Source: Rhodospirillaceae bacterium SYSU D60007 (lineage in GTDB: Bacteria; Pseudomonadota; Alphaproteobacteria; Reyranellales; Reyranellaceae). Taken from it: 64,000 nucleotides of DNA. Numbering within the stretch: the stretch's first letter is position 1; each line of letters begins with the position of its first letter. The notes under the pieces were generated by a model. The model had not been told where the DNA came from. It was given only the letters and a program-made list of their open reading frames with translations, and ran no database searches. The stretch covers positions 31,080 to 95,079 of the forward strand of contig QOCQ01000024.1 of the NCBI GenBank assembly GCA_003574685.1, in the 5' to 3' direction. This document shows, piece after piece, positions 24,869 through 35,146 of this stretch. Made by a program: the position numbers and the translations under genes.

Positions 24869-25768
24869 TCATCCCGTTCGCAGTTTCGGATCCAGCGCAT
24901 CGCGCAGAGAATCGCCGAAGAGGTTGAACGCAAACACCGCAAGGCTGATGGCCAGCCCCGGGAACAGCGCCATCCACGGGGCCGTCTCCGCAAACTCCAC
25001 GGCGGCGCCCCGCAGCATCAGGCCCCATGCCGCCGTGGGCTCCTGCACGCCAAGCCCCAGGAACGAGAGCGACGCCTCCAGCAGGATTGCCTGGCCAAGG
25101 AACGCGGTCAGCATGATCAGGTACGGCGCCATCACGTTGGGCAACATGTGGCGCAGGATGATACGGGTGTGGCGATAGCCCAAAGCCCGCGCCGCATCGA
25201 CGTACGGCATCTCCCGCACTGAAAGCGCGCTGGAGCGGATCACCAGCGCGCAGCGCGGTATCATCGGCACGGTCATGGCGGCGATCAGGTTCGGCAAATT
25301 GTTGCCCAGCACCGCCACCATCGCCAGCGCGAGGATGATCAACGGGAAGGAGATGAGGATGTCCATGAAACGCTGGATGACGAGATCGATCCGGCCGCCG
25401 AAATAGGCACTGGCCACCCCGATGACCGCGCCCACGGTCGAGCCGATGAAGGCGGCGCCAAAGCCGACGATCAGGGCGGTCTGGGAGCCATAGATGATGC
25501 GCGAGAGCACGTCGCGGCCGAAGGCATCAGTGCCCAGCCAGTGCTGCGCGCTGGGCGCCGCCAGCATCGCAGCGAAATCGATGGCGAGCGGGTCATAGGG
25601 CGAGATCCACGGCGCAAGCACTGCCACCAGGATCATGAAAATGACGACACCGGCCCCAATCGCGCCCAGTGGCCGGCGACGGCAGAAGCTGAGCGTCAGG
25701 TCAAGCCATCGCCGCCGCCTTGCGGCAGATGCGGGCTCAACCAGCACACCCTCAGTCGTGGCGCTCAT
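24869..25768 (-). CDS. dppC: Dipeptide-type ABC permease (DppC)
   Basis: This 299-residue membrane protein has a cytoplasmic N-terminus, about six helices, and the EAA-like loop YVDAARALGYRHTRIILRHM typical of DppC/OppC. The N-terminal GTDAFGRDVLSRIIYGSQTA block is the conserved entry motif of the family. It is encoded in the order A, B, C, D, F on the minus strand, 26 bases after dppB. It forms the transmembrane channel with DppB. Confidence 0.93.
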   Translation of the reverse strand: MSATTEGVLVEPASAARRRRWLDLTLSFCRRRPLGAIGAGVVIFMILVAVLAPWISPYDPLAIDFAAMLAAPSAQHWLGTDAFGRDVLSRIIYGSQTALIVGFGAAFIGSTVGAVIGVASAYFGGRIDLVIQRFMDILISFPLIILALAMVAVLGNNLPNLIAAMTVPMIPRCALVIRSSALSVREMPYVDAARALGYRHTRIILRHMLPNVMAPYLIMLTAFLGQAILLEASLSFLGLGVQEPTAAWGLMLRGAAVEFAETAPWMALFPGLAISLAVFAFNLFGDSLRDALDPKLRTG

Positions 25769-25794
25769 GCCTCATTCCTCAAGGCGCATTCTCC

Positions 25795-26751
25795 CTACCG
25801 GTACCGGATACGCGGGTCGAGCCAGGCATACATGACATCCATGGCGAAGTTCACGAAGATGAAGGCGGCCGCAACCAGCAGCACCAGCGCCTGGGTCAGC
25901 GTGTAGTCTCGCCGCGAGATCGCCTGCACGAAAAGCAATCCCAGGCCATTAAGGTTGAAGACCTGCTCGGTCACGACCAGCCCGCCCAGCAGGAACGCGA
26001 ACTCCAGGCCGATCACCGTAACCACTGGCAGCATGGCGTTCTTCAGGGCATGGCGCACAAGGATGAGCTTCAGCCAGAGCCCCTTGGCACGTGCGGTGCG
26101 AATGTAGTCCTCGCGCAACACCTCCAGCATCGATGAGCGGGTCATGCGCGTTGCGACCGCGGAGTAGCGATAGCCCACCGCGAGCGCCGGCCAGATGAGC
26201 TGCAGCATGTTCTGCCAGGGATCCACCCAGAACGGGGTGTAGATCATGGGCGGCAGCCACTCGAAGATGATCAGGAAGCCCAGGATCATCAGGATGCCGA
26301 GCCAGAATGACGGCATCGCCAGGCCGGCGATGGAGAAGATCCGCACGGCATAGTCGACCCAGGTGTCCTGCTTGAGCGCAGCAATGATGCCCAGGGGCAG
26401 CGCCAGCAGGGTGGCAACGATGGTGGCCATCAGGGCGACCTGCAACGACAGCGCAAAGCGCAGCTCGATCTCCTCGCTGATCGGTCCGCCGGTCCACATG
26501 GAGATGCCGAAATCGAACTTCAGCACGCCCCAGAACCAGATCGCGAACTGCTCCCATACCGGCTTGTCGAGGCCCAGCCGGGCACGCTCCGCCTGAAGGA
26601 CCTCGGCAGATACGCCCGAACCCTCGCCCGACATGAACTTCGCTTCCACGACGTCGCCGGGAATGACGCGCAGCAGCAGGAAAATGATCACGGCGACCCC
26701 GACTAGCGTCGGGATCATCAGCAGGAAACGATGAATGACGAAGCGCAGCAT
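25795..26751 (-). CDS. dppB: Dipeptide-type ABC permease (DppB)
   Basis: This is a 318-residue permease with the family start MLRFVIHRFLLMIPTLVGVA and six predicted helices; the coupling loop is REDYIRTARAKGLWLKLILV. The C-terminal AWLDPRIRYR ending is typical of DppB. It is separated from the upstream binding protein gene by 168 bases that hold a large stem-loop (26818-26889) but no gene. It partners DppC. Confidence 0.93.
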   Translation of the reverse strand: MLRFVIHRFLLMIPTLVGVAVIIFLLLRVIPGDVVEAKFMSGEGSGVSAEVLQAERARLGLDKPVWEQFAIWFWGVLKFDFGISMWTGGPISEEIELRFALSLQVALMATIVATLLALPLGIIAALKQDTWVDYAVRIFSIAGLAMPSFWLGILMILGFLIIFEWLPPMIYTPFWVDPWQNMLQLIWPALAVGYRYSAVATRMTRSSMLEVLREDYIRTARAKGLWLKLILVRHALKNAMLPVVTVIGLEFAFLLGGLVVTEQVFNLNGLGLLFVQAISRRDYTLTQALVLLVAAAFIFVNFAMDVMYAWLDPRIRYR

Positions 26752-26817
26752 GATGACTTCAGGTTGTTGAGCAGGCTGAGGGCGGCCGCTCCGGCATCAT
26801 GGGACGAAGCAGAAGCC

Positions 26818-26889
26818 CTGTGCGCAGCAATCCGCCTTCCCGGGAAATCCCTTGCGACGCTCGGGATAACGGGAAGGCGGAGACACAGG
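26818..26889. repeat. Inverted repeat (stem-loop) between dppA-like and dppB genes
   Basis: Two perfect 11-base arms, CCGCCTTCCCG (26832-26842) and CGGGAAGGCGG (26870-26880), are flanked outside by CCTGTG (26818-26823) and CACAGG (26884-26889). Transcribed from the minus strand this forms a strong stem-loop between the binding protein gene and its permease gene. Such intercistronic structures can end part of the transcription or protect the upstream mRNA, giving more binding protein than permease. That role is inference. The remaining bases of 26752-26919 show nothing else. Confidence 0.7.
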
Positions 26890-26919
26890 TCCGTCGCTTC
26901 GCTCCTGACGGCCAGAACG

Positions 26920-28533
26920 CTACTGTGTGGGCCCGTCGGCCAGCCACACCGTGTCGAGCATCTGATTGAGGTAATGGCTTGGCGTGACCTGCCATCCCCT
27001 TACCTTGCTCGAGTGCGGGATGATGCGATGCCACTGCAGCGTCATCAGGTAGTGAGCCTCCTCGTCGAGCAGGCGCTTCTCGAACTGACGCACGAACTTC
27101 TTGCGCTCCTCGACACTCTTGGCCTTGCTCTGCTTTTCGTAGAGGTCGTCCAGGACCTTGTCCTCGTAGAAGCCGTAGTTGGACGGATTCTTGCTGCGCG
27201 ACGTGAACTTGTAGAGGTCGAGATCGGGCTCCACCGTGTAGCCGCACTGGAAGTCCATCGCGACCTCGAAATCCCCCTTCTTCAGGGTGGCGTAGTAAGC
27301 TGCGGCCTCGACGACCTGCTGCTTCACGTTCACGCCGATCTGCCGCCACTGGTCGATCAGCCACACCGCCACCGGCTCGTAGGGCATCGGCACGCCGCGG
27401 TTGCTGAAGGTGAACGACAGATCCTCGACGCCCGCTTCCTTCAGCAGCTTCTTCGCTTCAGCCCGTGCCGCATTGATATCCTTGCCATAGCCGGCCAGCT
27501 TCTCAAGCTCCTCCGGCGGCGTGGCATAGGGCGTTCCAGGCACCTGCACGCCGGCCACTTCCTTGACGATGGCGATCTTCGACAGCGCCTTGGATCCCGC
27601 GTAGCGATCCAGCGCCAGCGTCAGCGCCCGGCGCACGCGCTTGTCGTCGAACGGCTTCTTGGTGTGGTTGGGTGCGACCAGCAACAGGCAGTCCCACGGG
27701 CTTTCGGCGACCGTGATCTTGTCGCCCAGCGCCGCCTTCAGCGTGTCACGCTCGGCGGGGCTGAAGCCACGGAACTGGATGTGCGCGCGCTCGCCACGGA
27801 TGGCCGCGACCTGCGCGGAAGACGACTTGATGAAGAGAGCGCGGTAGCCATCGAGGTATGGTTTGCCCTTGTCCCAGTAGTTCGGGTTTTTCTTGCCGAC
27901 CCAATGGGAGCCCTTGACGTGCTCTACGAAGATGAAGGGGCCGGTTCCGTTGATGTGGGTTTCATACCAGTGCGGATCCTTCGCCAGGATGTCCGCCCGG
28001 TAGATGAAATTCCATGGTGAGGCCAGGGAGGCGAGGAACGATACTGCCGGCCATTTAAGCTGAAACACCACTGTATAGGGATCCGGTGCCTCAACGGCCT
28101 TGACGACCGCATATTGTCCCTTGCGATCGCTCACCACGCCGGCAGGCGGGAAGATGATCTTGTCGTAGGATGCTTTCACATCCTTCGAGGTCATCTCGTT
28201 GCCGTCGTGGAACTTCACGCCCTGCCGCAGCTTGAACGTGTACGTCAAACCGTCTTCTGAAACTGTCCAGCTCTCGGCCAGGTCGGCGACAGGCTTGGTG
28301 CCCGTCGGATCGGTGGGATCGAAGCGCAGCAGGCCATTGTAATGCGGCGCGACAGGGTGGATGACGCCGAAGGTCTGCTCGCGGTGGGCGTCGTAGGATG
28401 GCGGCTCGGACGGAACCGGGAATATGAGCTCGCCGCCACTGCGCGGCTTCTCGTCTGCCCGTACGCCTGCAGGCGCGAACAGACATGCAGCCGCGGACAG
28501 CATGGCCGCAAAGAAAAGAGTACGACGATTCAT
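26920..28533 (-). CDS. Dipeptide-type ABC substrate-binding protein (DppA-like)
   Basis: This is a 537-residue periplasmic protein of the SBP_bac_5 family. A Sec signal (about 26 residues, MNRRTLFFAAMLSAAACLFA) precedes GGELIFPVPSEPPSYDAHRE. Family landmarks are LAESWTVSEDGLTYTFKLRQ and GVKFHDGNEMTSKDVKASYD (about 85-115). It is the first gene of the minus-strand operon and would capture the substrate for DppBCDF. The ligand is unknown; the family includes dipeptide, nickel, glutathione, opine and heme receptors. The start is followed upstream by a 268-base divergent gap shared with the next plus-strand operon. Confidence 0.93.
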   Translation of the reverse strand: MNRRTLFFAAMLSAAACLFAPAGVRADEKPRSGGELIFPVPSEPPSYDAHREQTFGVIHPVAPHYNGLLRFDPTDPTGTKPVADLAESWTVSEDGLTYTFKLRQGVKFHDGNEMTSKDVKASYDKIIFPPAGVVSDRKGQYAVVKAVEAPDPYTVVFQLKWPAVSFLASLASPWNFIYRADILAKDPHWYETHINGTGPFIFVEHVKGSHWVGKKNPNYWDKGKPYLDGYRALFIKSSSAQVAAIRGERAHIQFRGFSPAERDTLKAALGDKITVAESPWDCLLLVAPNHTKKPFDDKRVRRALTLALDRYAGSKALSKIAIVKEVAGVQVPGTPYATPPEELEKLAGYGKDINAARAEAKKLLKEAGVEDLSFTFSNRGVPMPYEPVAVWLIDQWRQIGVNVKQQVVEAAAYYATLKKGDFEVAMDFQCGYTVEPDLDLYKFTSRSKNPSNYGFYEDKVLDDLYEKQSKAKSVEERKKFVRQFEKRLLDEEAHYLMTLQWHRIIPHSSKVRGWQVTPSHYLNQMLDTVWLADGPTQ

Positions 28534-28718
28534 GGAGATGCCTCCTCGTTGAGCGTCCTCCCGAGCAGCCCTCTTGCGACGGGGCTTGCATCGACTACGC
28601 GGCCATCTTAGCGGGTTTTCCTGCCAGTGAAACCCCCTGTGCGGAACGGCACTGCTTCCCGAGAAGCCAGAGATCCGGCACGCGTGGCAGTGACCGCTCT
28701 GTGATCTCGCCGTAGTTC

Positions 28719-28746
28719 TTGCCGTGCCGGCGCGCTGCGCTAGGTT
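28719..28746 (+). promoter_or_regulatory. Possible promoter of the Ugp-like operon
   Basis: In the 268-base gap 28534-28801 between divergent operons, TTGCCG (28719-28724) and TAGGTT (28741-28746) are spaced by 16 bases, a fair sigma-70 match 55 bases before the GTG start of the ATPase gene. The rest of the gap shows no gene; it must also hold the promoter of the minus-strand dipeptide-type operon, which I could not locate. Confidence 0.35.
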
Positions 28747-28801
28747 AGCCGCAACACAATCTTAACCAGCGGGCGCGAGAACGCCCCGCAGTGGGGGTCG
28801 G

Positions 28802-29845
<1,044 letters not shown>

Positions 29846-29898
29846 AACCGGTTTTGCCAGCGCGTGATGCCGGCGAAGACCAACGGAGGGAGACAACA

Positions 29899-31191
29899 AT
29901 GCGCAGACGTTCAGTTCTCGGCGGATCAGCGGCCCTGGCCGCCGGTCTGCTCACCCGCCCGGCACTCACGCAGGGTGCCGTCGAAGTGTCGTTCTTCTAT
30001 CCGGTGGCCGTGGGCGGGCCCATCACGAAGATCATCGATGGCTATGCCGCCGACTTCGAGAAGGAGAACCCCGGCATCAAGGTCAAGCCGATCTACGCCG
30101 GCACCTATCAGGAGACGATCGTCAAGGCGCTGACGGCGCACAAGAGCGGTACCCCGCCCGTGACGTCGGTGCTGCTGTCGTCCGACATGTTCACCCTCAT
30201 CGACGAGGACGCGATCATCCCGTTCGAGGAGCTGGCGAAAGGCGCCGACGACGCGGCCTGGATCAAGAGCTTTTATCCGGCCTTCATGTTCAACAGCCAG
30301 ACGGGCGGCAAGACCTGGGGTATCCCCTTCCAGCGCTCGACGGTCGTGCTCTACTGGAACAAGGACCTGTTCAAGGAAGCAGGTCTTGATCCGGAAAAGC
30401 CACCGGCCGACTGGGCCGAACAGGTGGCCTTCGCCCAGAAGCTCACCAAGCGCGAGGCCAGCGGCAATGCCAGCCAGTGGGGCATTCAGGTGCCCTCCTC
30501 GGGCTTTCCCTACTGGCTGTTCCAGGGCTTCACCACCCAGAATGGCGTTGAGCTGATGAACCAGGCCGGCGATACGACCTTCTTCGACAAACCGGAGGTG
30601 ATCGAGGCGTTGCAGTACTGGGTGGACCTCAGCCGCAAGCATCACGTCCATCCGCCCGGCATCGTCGAATGGGGCACCACGCCAAAGGATTTCTTCGAGC
30701 GCAAGACGGCGATGATGTGGACGACGACCGGCAACCTCACCAATGTCCGGAAGAACGCCAAATTTGATTTCGGTGTGGCAATGCTGCCGGCCGGCAAGCG
30801 GCGCGGCAGCCCGACGGGCGGCGGCAATTTCTACATCTTCAAGAAGTCCACGCCCGAGCAGCGCGCGGCAGCCCTGAAGTTCATCAAGTGGATTACCTCG
30901 CCCGAACACGCCGCCCAGTGGGGCATCGACACCGGCTATGTGGCAGTCCGCCCCGATGCCTGGGAAACGCCGGCGATGAAGAAGTACGTGGCAGACTTTC
31001 CGCCGGCGGCGGTGGCGCGGGACCAGTTGCCATATGCTGTTGCGGAGTTGTCAACGCACGAGAACCAGCGGGTCACCAAGGCGCTCAACGACGGCCTGCA
31101 AGCGGCGCTGACCGGCACCAAGTCGGCCGAGCAGGCGATGAAGGATGCGCAGGCCGAAGCCACCCGTATCCTGCGGCCGTACAAGAGGTAG
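29899..31191 (+). CDS. ugpB: Extracellular solute-binding protein, family 1 (UgpB-like)
   Basis: This 430-residue periplasmic protein has a short twin-arginine-like start (MRRRSVLGGSAALAAGLLTR) and a likely cleavage before QGAVEVSFFYPV. The mature part shows the family 1 lobes FEKENPGIKVKPIYAGTYQE and the conserved WGIPFQRSTVVLYWNKDLFKE split over two strands; the similarity to glycerol-3-phosphate receptors (UgpB) is best judged from the FYPVAVGGPITKII start. ATG 29899 has GGAGGGAGA at 29885-29893. The likely ligand is glycerol-3-phosphate or a glycerophosphodiester, but other polyols are possible. Confidence 0.85.
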   Translation: MRRRSVLGGSAALAAGLLTRPALTQGAVEVSFFYPVAVGGPITKIIDGYAADFEKENPGIKVKPIYAGTYQETIVKALTAHKSGTPPVTSVLLSSDMFTLIDEDAIIPFEELAKGADDAAWIKSFYPAFMFNSQTGGKTWGIPFQRSTVVLYWNKDLFKEAGLDPEKPPADWAEQVAFAQKLTKREASGNASQWGIQVPSSGFPYWLFQGFTTQNGVELMNQAGDTTFFDKPEVIEALQYWVDLSRKHHVHPPGIVEWGTTPKDFFERKTAMMWTTTGNLTNVRKNAKFDFGVAMLPAGKRRGSPTGGGNFYIFKKSTPEQRAAALKFIKWITSPEHAAQWGIDTGYVAVRPDAWETPAMKKYVADFPPAAVARDQLPYAVAELSTHENQRVTKALNDGLQAALTGTKSAEQAMKDAQAEATRILRPYKR

Positions 31192-31210
31192 CGGCGGTCC
31201 GGCTTCGCCG

Positions 31211-32086
31211 ATGACCCGCTTCTCCGCATCGGTCCATGGCTGGCTGCTGCTGTTGCCGGCCCTGGCCCTGCTGGCGCTGTTCACGCATTTCCCCGCCGCG
31301 GCGACGCTGGTCGACAGCTTCTGGTCGACGCCGCGCGGGGCGCGGGGCTCCGTCTTCATCGGCCTGGACAACTACCAGACCATGGTAGAGGACCCGGTAT
31401 TCTGGACCTCGCTGGTCAACAGCACCTGGTTTGCCCTGGGCACGATCCCGCTGTCGATCGCGCTTGCCATCCTGATGGCGGTCTGGGTCAACGACCGCAT
31501 CGCGGGCCGCACGCTGGTGCGCATGGCGTACTTCACGCCCACCATCCTGCCGATGATCGCGGTCGCCAACATCTGGCTCTTCTTCTATACGCCGCAATAC
31601 GGGCTGCTGGAGCAGGTGCTGGGTGCCTTCGGCGCACCCTCCCATAACTGGCTCGGCAGCCAGAGCACGGCGTTGATCTGCGTCATCGTCGTGGCGATCT
31701 GGAAGGAAGCCGGATTCTTCATGATCTTCTACCTGGCGGCTTTGCAGCAGATTCCGCCGCATCTGGCCGAAGCGGCAGCGCTGGAGGGCGCCTCGCGCTG
31801 GACCTACTTCCGCCGCGTACAGTTTCCGCTGCTGATGCCGACCACCCTCTTCGTTCTGGTCAACGCCGTGATCGGCGCCTTCCGCACCATCGACCATGTC
31901 ATCGTGATGACGCGCGGCGGGCCGGACAATGCGACGTCGTTGCTGCTGTTTCACCTCTATCAGGTCGGCTTCAGCTTTTGGGATACAGGGTATGCAGCGG
32001 CGATCACGGCCGTGCTGTTGGCCATCCTGGCGTCGCTGGCGTTCAGCCAGTACTTCTTTCTTGAGCGGCGGATCCACTACCGATGA
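31211..32086 (+). CDS. ugpA: ABC permease, UgpA/MalF type
   Basis: This is a 291-residue inner membrane protein with six predicted helices (first WLLLLPALALLALFTHF) and the coupling loop EAAALEGASRWTYFRRVQFP (about 203-222), the EAA motif of family 1 sugar permeases. The start ATG 31211 is 19 bases after the binding protein stop. Its stop overlaps the next permease start (ATGA at 32083). It would form the channel with UgpE. Confidence 0.9.
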   Translation: MTRFSASVHGWLLLLPALALLALFTHFPAAATLVDSFWSTPRGARGSVFIGLDNYQTMVEDPVFWTSLVNSTWFALGTIPLSIALAILMAVWVNDRIAGRTLVRMAYFTPTILPMIAVANIWLFFYTPQYGLLEQVLGAFGAPSHNWLGSQSTALICVIVVAIWKEAGFFMIFYLAALQQIPPHLAEAAALEGASRWTYFRRVQFPLLMPTTLFVLVNAVIGAFRTIDHVIVMTRGGPDNATSLLLFHLYQVGFSFWDTGYAAAITAVLLAILASLAFSQYFFLERRIHYR

Positions 32087-32925
32087 GCGGCGAGGTGCGT
32101 CTCGACCCCTACGAGCCACGCGGCGCCGGGCGCGTGCTGGAAAGCACGGCTGCGGCCGTGCTGGCGATCCTCTGGGTCCTGCCGCTGCTCTATGCCGTGT
32201 GGACCGCCTTCCATCCCGCCGAGTTCTCCGCCCGTTTCACGCCGGATGCACCGCTGACACTGGAGAATTTCGAGCGCGCCTGGGTGGCCGCGCCCTTTGC
32301 CCGCTACTTCCTCAACTCCTTTCTGCTGGTGACGCTGATCCTGGTGAGCCAGTTCACGCTCTGCACGCTGGCCGCCTATGCCTTCGCGCGCTACGACTTC
32401 CCCGGCCGCGATCTCGCCTTCATGCTGGTGCTGGTACAGCTCATGATCATGCCTGACGTGCTGATCGTCGAGAATTACCGCACGCTGAGCTGGCTCGGCA
32501 TTCTCGATTCTATCCCGGCGATCGCGCTTCCCTACGTTGCCTCGGCTTTCGGCATCTTTCTGCTGCGCCAGACTTTCAAGACCGTGCCCCGGGAACTCGA
32601 TGACGCCGCGCGGGTGGAAGGCGCCAGCGCGCTGCAGGTGCTGTTCAAGGTCTATGTGCCGCTGGCCCGGCCGGTCTACATCGCCTATGGCCTGGTGTCG
32701 GTGAGCTACCATTGGAACAACTTCCTCTGGCCGCTGATCGTCACCAACTCTGTCGAGTCGCGGCCGCTCACCGTGGGGCTGCAGGTGTTCTCCTCCGGCG
32801 ACCAAGGGATAGACTGGTCGGTGATCTGTGCCGCCACCCTGATGACGTCCGCGCCGCTTCTGCTTGCTTTCCTGCTTTTCCAGCGCCAGTTCGTGCAAAG
32901 CTTCATGCGCGCAGGCATACGCTAG
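32083..32925 (+). CDS. ugpE: ABC permease, UgpE/MalG type
   Basis: This is a 280-residue second permease with six helices and the EAA-like loop LDDAARVEGASALQVLFKVY followed by VPLARPVY. The C-terminal end LFQRQFVQSFMRAGIR is the MalG/UgpE type ending that contacts the ATPase. It starts within the ugpA stop codon and is followed 10 bases later by the EEP-family gene, implying one operon. Confidence 0.92.
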   Translation: MSGEVRLDPYEPRGAGRVLESTAAAVLAILWVLPLLYAVWTAFHPAEFSARFTPDAPLTLENFERAWVAAPFARYFLNSFLLVTLILVSQFTLCTLAAYAFARYDFPGRDLAFMLVLVQLMIMPDVLIVENYRTLSWLGILDSIPAIALPYVASAFGIFLLRQTFKTVPRELDDAARVEGASALQVLFKVYVPLARPVYIAYGLVSVSYHWNNFLWPLIVTNSVESRPLTVGLQVFSSGDQGIDWSVICAATLMTSAPLLLAFLLFQRQFVQSFMRAGIR

Positions 32926-32935
32926 CGGAGCGGCC

Positions 32936-33775
32936 ATGAAACTCATCACCTGGAACATCCAGTATGGCGTCGGGATCGATGGCCGCAACGACCTGTCGCG
33001 CATCATCAGCGAGGCGCGACGAATCGCGGATTTCGACGTGCTCTGCCTGCAGGAGGTCGCGGACAATTTTCCGGAGCTGAGGGCAAATCGCGGCGAAAAC
33101 CAGTTCGAGGAGCTGGCACGGCTGCTGCCCGGCTTCACCGGCGTCGAGGGAATCGGCGTGGACGTGCCAGCAGCGGATGGCCGCCGCAAGCGTTTCGGCA
33201 ACCTTTTGCTGTCGCGTCTGCCGGTAGGCCAGGTGCTGCGTCACGTCCTGCCGTGGGGCGCGGATGCCGCAAGGAGCATGCCGAGGGTGCTGATCGAAGC
33301 AGTGGTGATGACCTCTTTCGGACCGCTGCGGGTGATGACGACCCATCTGGAGTACTACTCGCCGAAACTGCGGGCGGACCAGATCGAGGCGATCCGGAAC
33401 GCACATCGGCAGGCGTCGGCAAGGGCGCTTCAGCCGCCGCAGCCGGCTGACAACATGTTCCGGCCGTACCCGGCCAGCCGCTCGGCGGTGCTCACCGCCG
33501 ACTTCAACATGCGCACCAGCGATCCCGGCTACGCCCGGCTGCTGGCACCGTTCAGCGGCGAATCGCTGCCGTTTACCGATGCCTGGACGGTGCGCAATCC
33601 CGGTGTGGAACACCCGCTTTCGTTCTGCATCTACGAGCAAGTGGCGGGCACCCCGCACTGCTGCGATTTCATCCTCGTCACCGAGGATCTCGCACCGCGA
33701 GTCGAGGATGTCTTTTACGATACCGCTACCCAGGTTTCGGACCATCAGCCGGTACTGATCGTGCTGCGAGACTGA
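32936..33775 (+). CDS. Endonuclease/exonuclease/phosphatase (EEP) family hydrolase
   Basis: This is a 279-residue, apparently cytoplasmic metal-dependent phosphoesterase with an intact EEP active site: Asn7 (TWNIQYG), Glu40 (LCLQEV), His137 (MTTHLEYYS), Asp189 and Asn191 (TADFNM), Asp244, and the closing Asp269-His270 (SDHQPVL). Being the last gene of a Ugp-like uptake operon, it occupies the place that the GDPD enzyme UgpQ has in E. coli. It could split imported glycerophosphodiesters into glycerol-3-phosphate and an alcohol; this is inference from position. DNA repair or sphingomyelinase-type activities are alternatives for the family. ATG 32936 has GCGGAGCGG (32925-32933) upstream. Confidence 0.88.
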   Translation: MKLITWNIQYGVGIDGRNDLSRIISEARRIADFDVLCLQEVADNFPELRANRGENQFEELARLLPGFTGVEGIGVDVPAADGRRKRFGNLLLSRLPVGQVLRHVLPWGADAARSMPRVLIEAVVMTSFGPLRVMTTHLEYYSPKLRADQIEAIRNAHRQASARALQPPQPADNMFRPYPASRSAVLTADFNMRTSDPGYARLLAPFSGESLPFTDAWTVRNPGVEHPLSFCIYEQVAGTPHCCDFILVTEDLAPRVEDVFYDTATQVSDHQPVLIVLRD

Positions 33776-33811
33776 AGGCCGTATCTGCCTTCATCGTGAC
33801 GCGAAAACCGT

Positions 33812-33840
33812 TTGTCCCCCCATCGGTTTTACGCTTCTAT
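33812..33840 (+). promoter_or_regulatory. Possible promoter of the second Liv-type operon
   Basis: TTGTCC (33812-33817) and TTCTAT (33835-33840) are spaced by 17 bases, about 68 bases before the start of the binding protein gene at 33909. The intervening leader contains CTCGAGG-free GC-rich sequence and a GAGGGAGA ribosome site (33892-33899). It is the only clear promoter-like pair in the 133-base gap. Confidence 0.4.
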
Positions 33841-33908
33841 AGCCCGCAGCTAACCCGCCTGCGGCACGTGGCGGGAGGTGTATCCATGATTCGAGGGAGA
33901 CTTCCGCC

Positions 33909-35081
33909 ATGAAGAGCAGGCTTTTTGCCTCGGCGGCGCTGTTGGGCATGCTGGCGGCACCGGCATGGGCCCAGCAGAGCATCAAGATCGGCTTCATTTC
34001 GACCTTCTCCGGACCGCAGGCCTCTATCGGCCAGGACATGCGCCGCTCCGTCGAGCTGGCGGTCGAACATCTCGGTGGCAAGATGGCCGGCAAGCCGGTC
34101 GAGGTGATTTTCGAGGACGACCAGTTCAAGCCCGAGGTGGGCAAGCAGAAATCCGAAAAGCTGGTACAGCAGGACAAGGTGAGTTTCGTCGGCGGTTATA
34201 TCTGGTCCAACGTGCTGCTGGCCTCGCTCAAGACGGTCACAGAGGACGGCGATACGATCCTCATCAGCTCCAACGCCGGCCCGCACCAGATCGCGGGCGA
34301 GCTGTGCCATCCCAACTTCTTCTCCACGTCCTGGCAGAACGACCAGACGCCAAGCGCGATGGGCCAGTACGTGCAGAACAAGGGTGTGAAGCGCATCTAC
34401 CTGGCCAGCGCCAACTACGCCGCCGGCAAGGACATGTTGTCCGGCTTCAAGCGGACCTTCAAGGGCGAGATCGTCGGCGAGGATCTCACCAAATGGCCCG
34501 ACCAGCTCGATTTCTCCGCCGAGATGTCGAAGATGCGCTCGGTCAAGCCGGACGGAGTCTTCGTCTTCTTCCCCGGTGCGCACGGCGTGCAGTTCCTGTC
34601 GCAATATGCGCAGACCGGGCTGAAGGCCACCATTCCGCTGTACACGGCCTTCGTCATCGACGCGCTGTCGCTGCCCCAGCTCAAGGACCTGGCGCTGGGC
34701 GTTCCGGGGGCGCAATCCTGGGTGAACGATCTGCCCAACGAGCAGAACAAGCGCTACGTCGCCGACTTCAGGAAGAAGCACGGCACGTACCCCTCCTTCT
34801 ATGGCGCCCAGAGCTACGACACCATCATGCTGATCGCCTCGGCGGTTGAGGGGCTGAAGGGCGATGTCTCCAACAAGGACAAGCTGCGCGCGGAGCTGAT
34901 GAAGGCCAATTTCAAGTCGGTGCGCGGCGATTTCAAGTTCAACGCCAACCACTTCCCGATCCAGAACTTCTACATCCAGGAGACGGTGAAGGACTCCGAC
35001 GGCAACTTCACGCTGAAGACCGTGGGCGTCGCGATGAAGGACGCCAAGGACGCCTACTACGAAAAGTGCAAGATGAAGTGA
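33909..35081 (+). CDS. Branched-chain-type ABC substrate-binding protein (set 2)
   Basis: This 390-residue periplasmic LivK-fold protein has a typical Sec signal (MKSRLFASAALLGMLAAPAW, cleaved after AWA) and mature start QQSIKIGFISTFSGPQASIG. The C-terminal end has GAQSYDTIMLIASAVEGLKG and KANFKSVRGDFKFNANHFPI, characteristic of a group often found with aromatic or amide substrates; the ligand is not known. It is the first gene of a complete Liv-type operon (33909-38799). A 125-base inverted repeat separates it from livH. Confidence 0.92.
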   Translation: MKSRLFASAALLGMLAAPAWAQQSIKIGFISTFSGPQASIGQDMRRSVELAVEHLGGKMAGKPVEVIFEDDQFKPEVGKQKSEKLVQQDKVSFVGGYIWSNVLLASLKTVTEDGDTILISSNAGPHQIAGELCHPNFFSTSWQNDQTPSAMGQYVQNKGVKRIYLASANYAAGKDMLSGFKRTFKGEIVGEDLTKWPDQLDFSAEMSKMRSVKPDGVFVFFPGAHGVQFLSQYAQTGLKATIPLYTAFVIDALSLPQLKDLALGVPGAQSWVNDLPNEQNKRYVADFRKKHGTYPSFYGAQSYDTIMLIASAVEGLKGDVSNKDKLRAELMKANFKSVRGDFKFNANHFPIQNFYIQETVKDSDGNFTLKTVGVAMKDAKDAYYEKCKMK

Positions 35082-35146
35082 GGCGGGGACGTACATCTTC
35101 CCGCGCAGGGCAGGGCATTCACATAGCGCCTTGGAACAGTGTTTTC

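Noticed and set aside
26731..28020. Plus-strand open frame of 429 codons opposite the dipeptide receptor and dppB
   Set aside because: It is the antisense shadow of a clear binding protein gene and crosses the stem-loop region.
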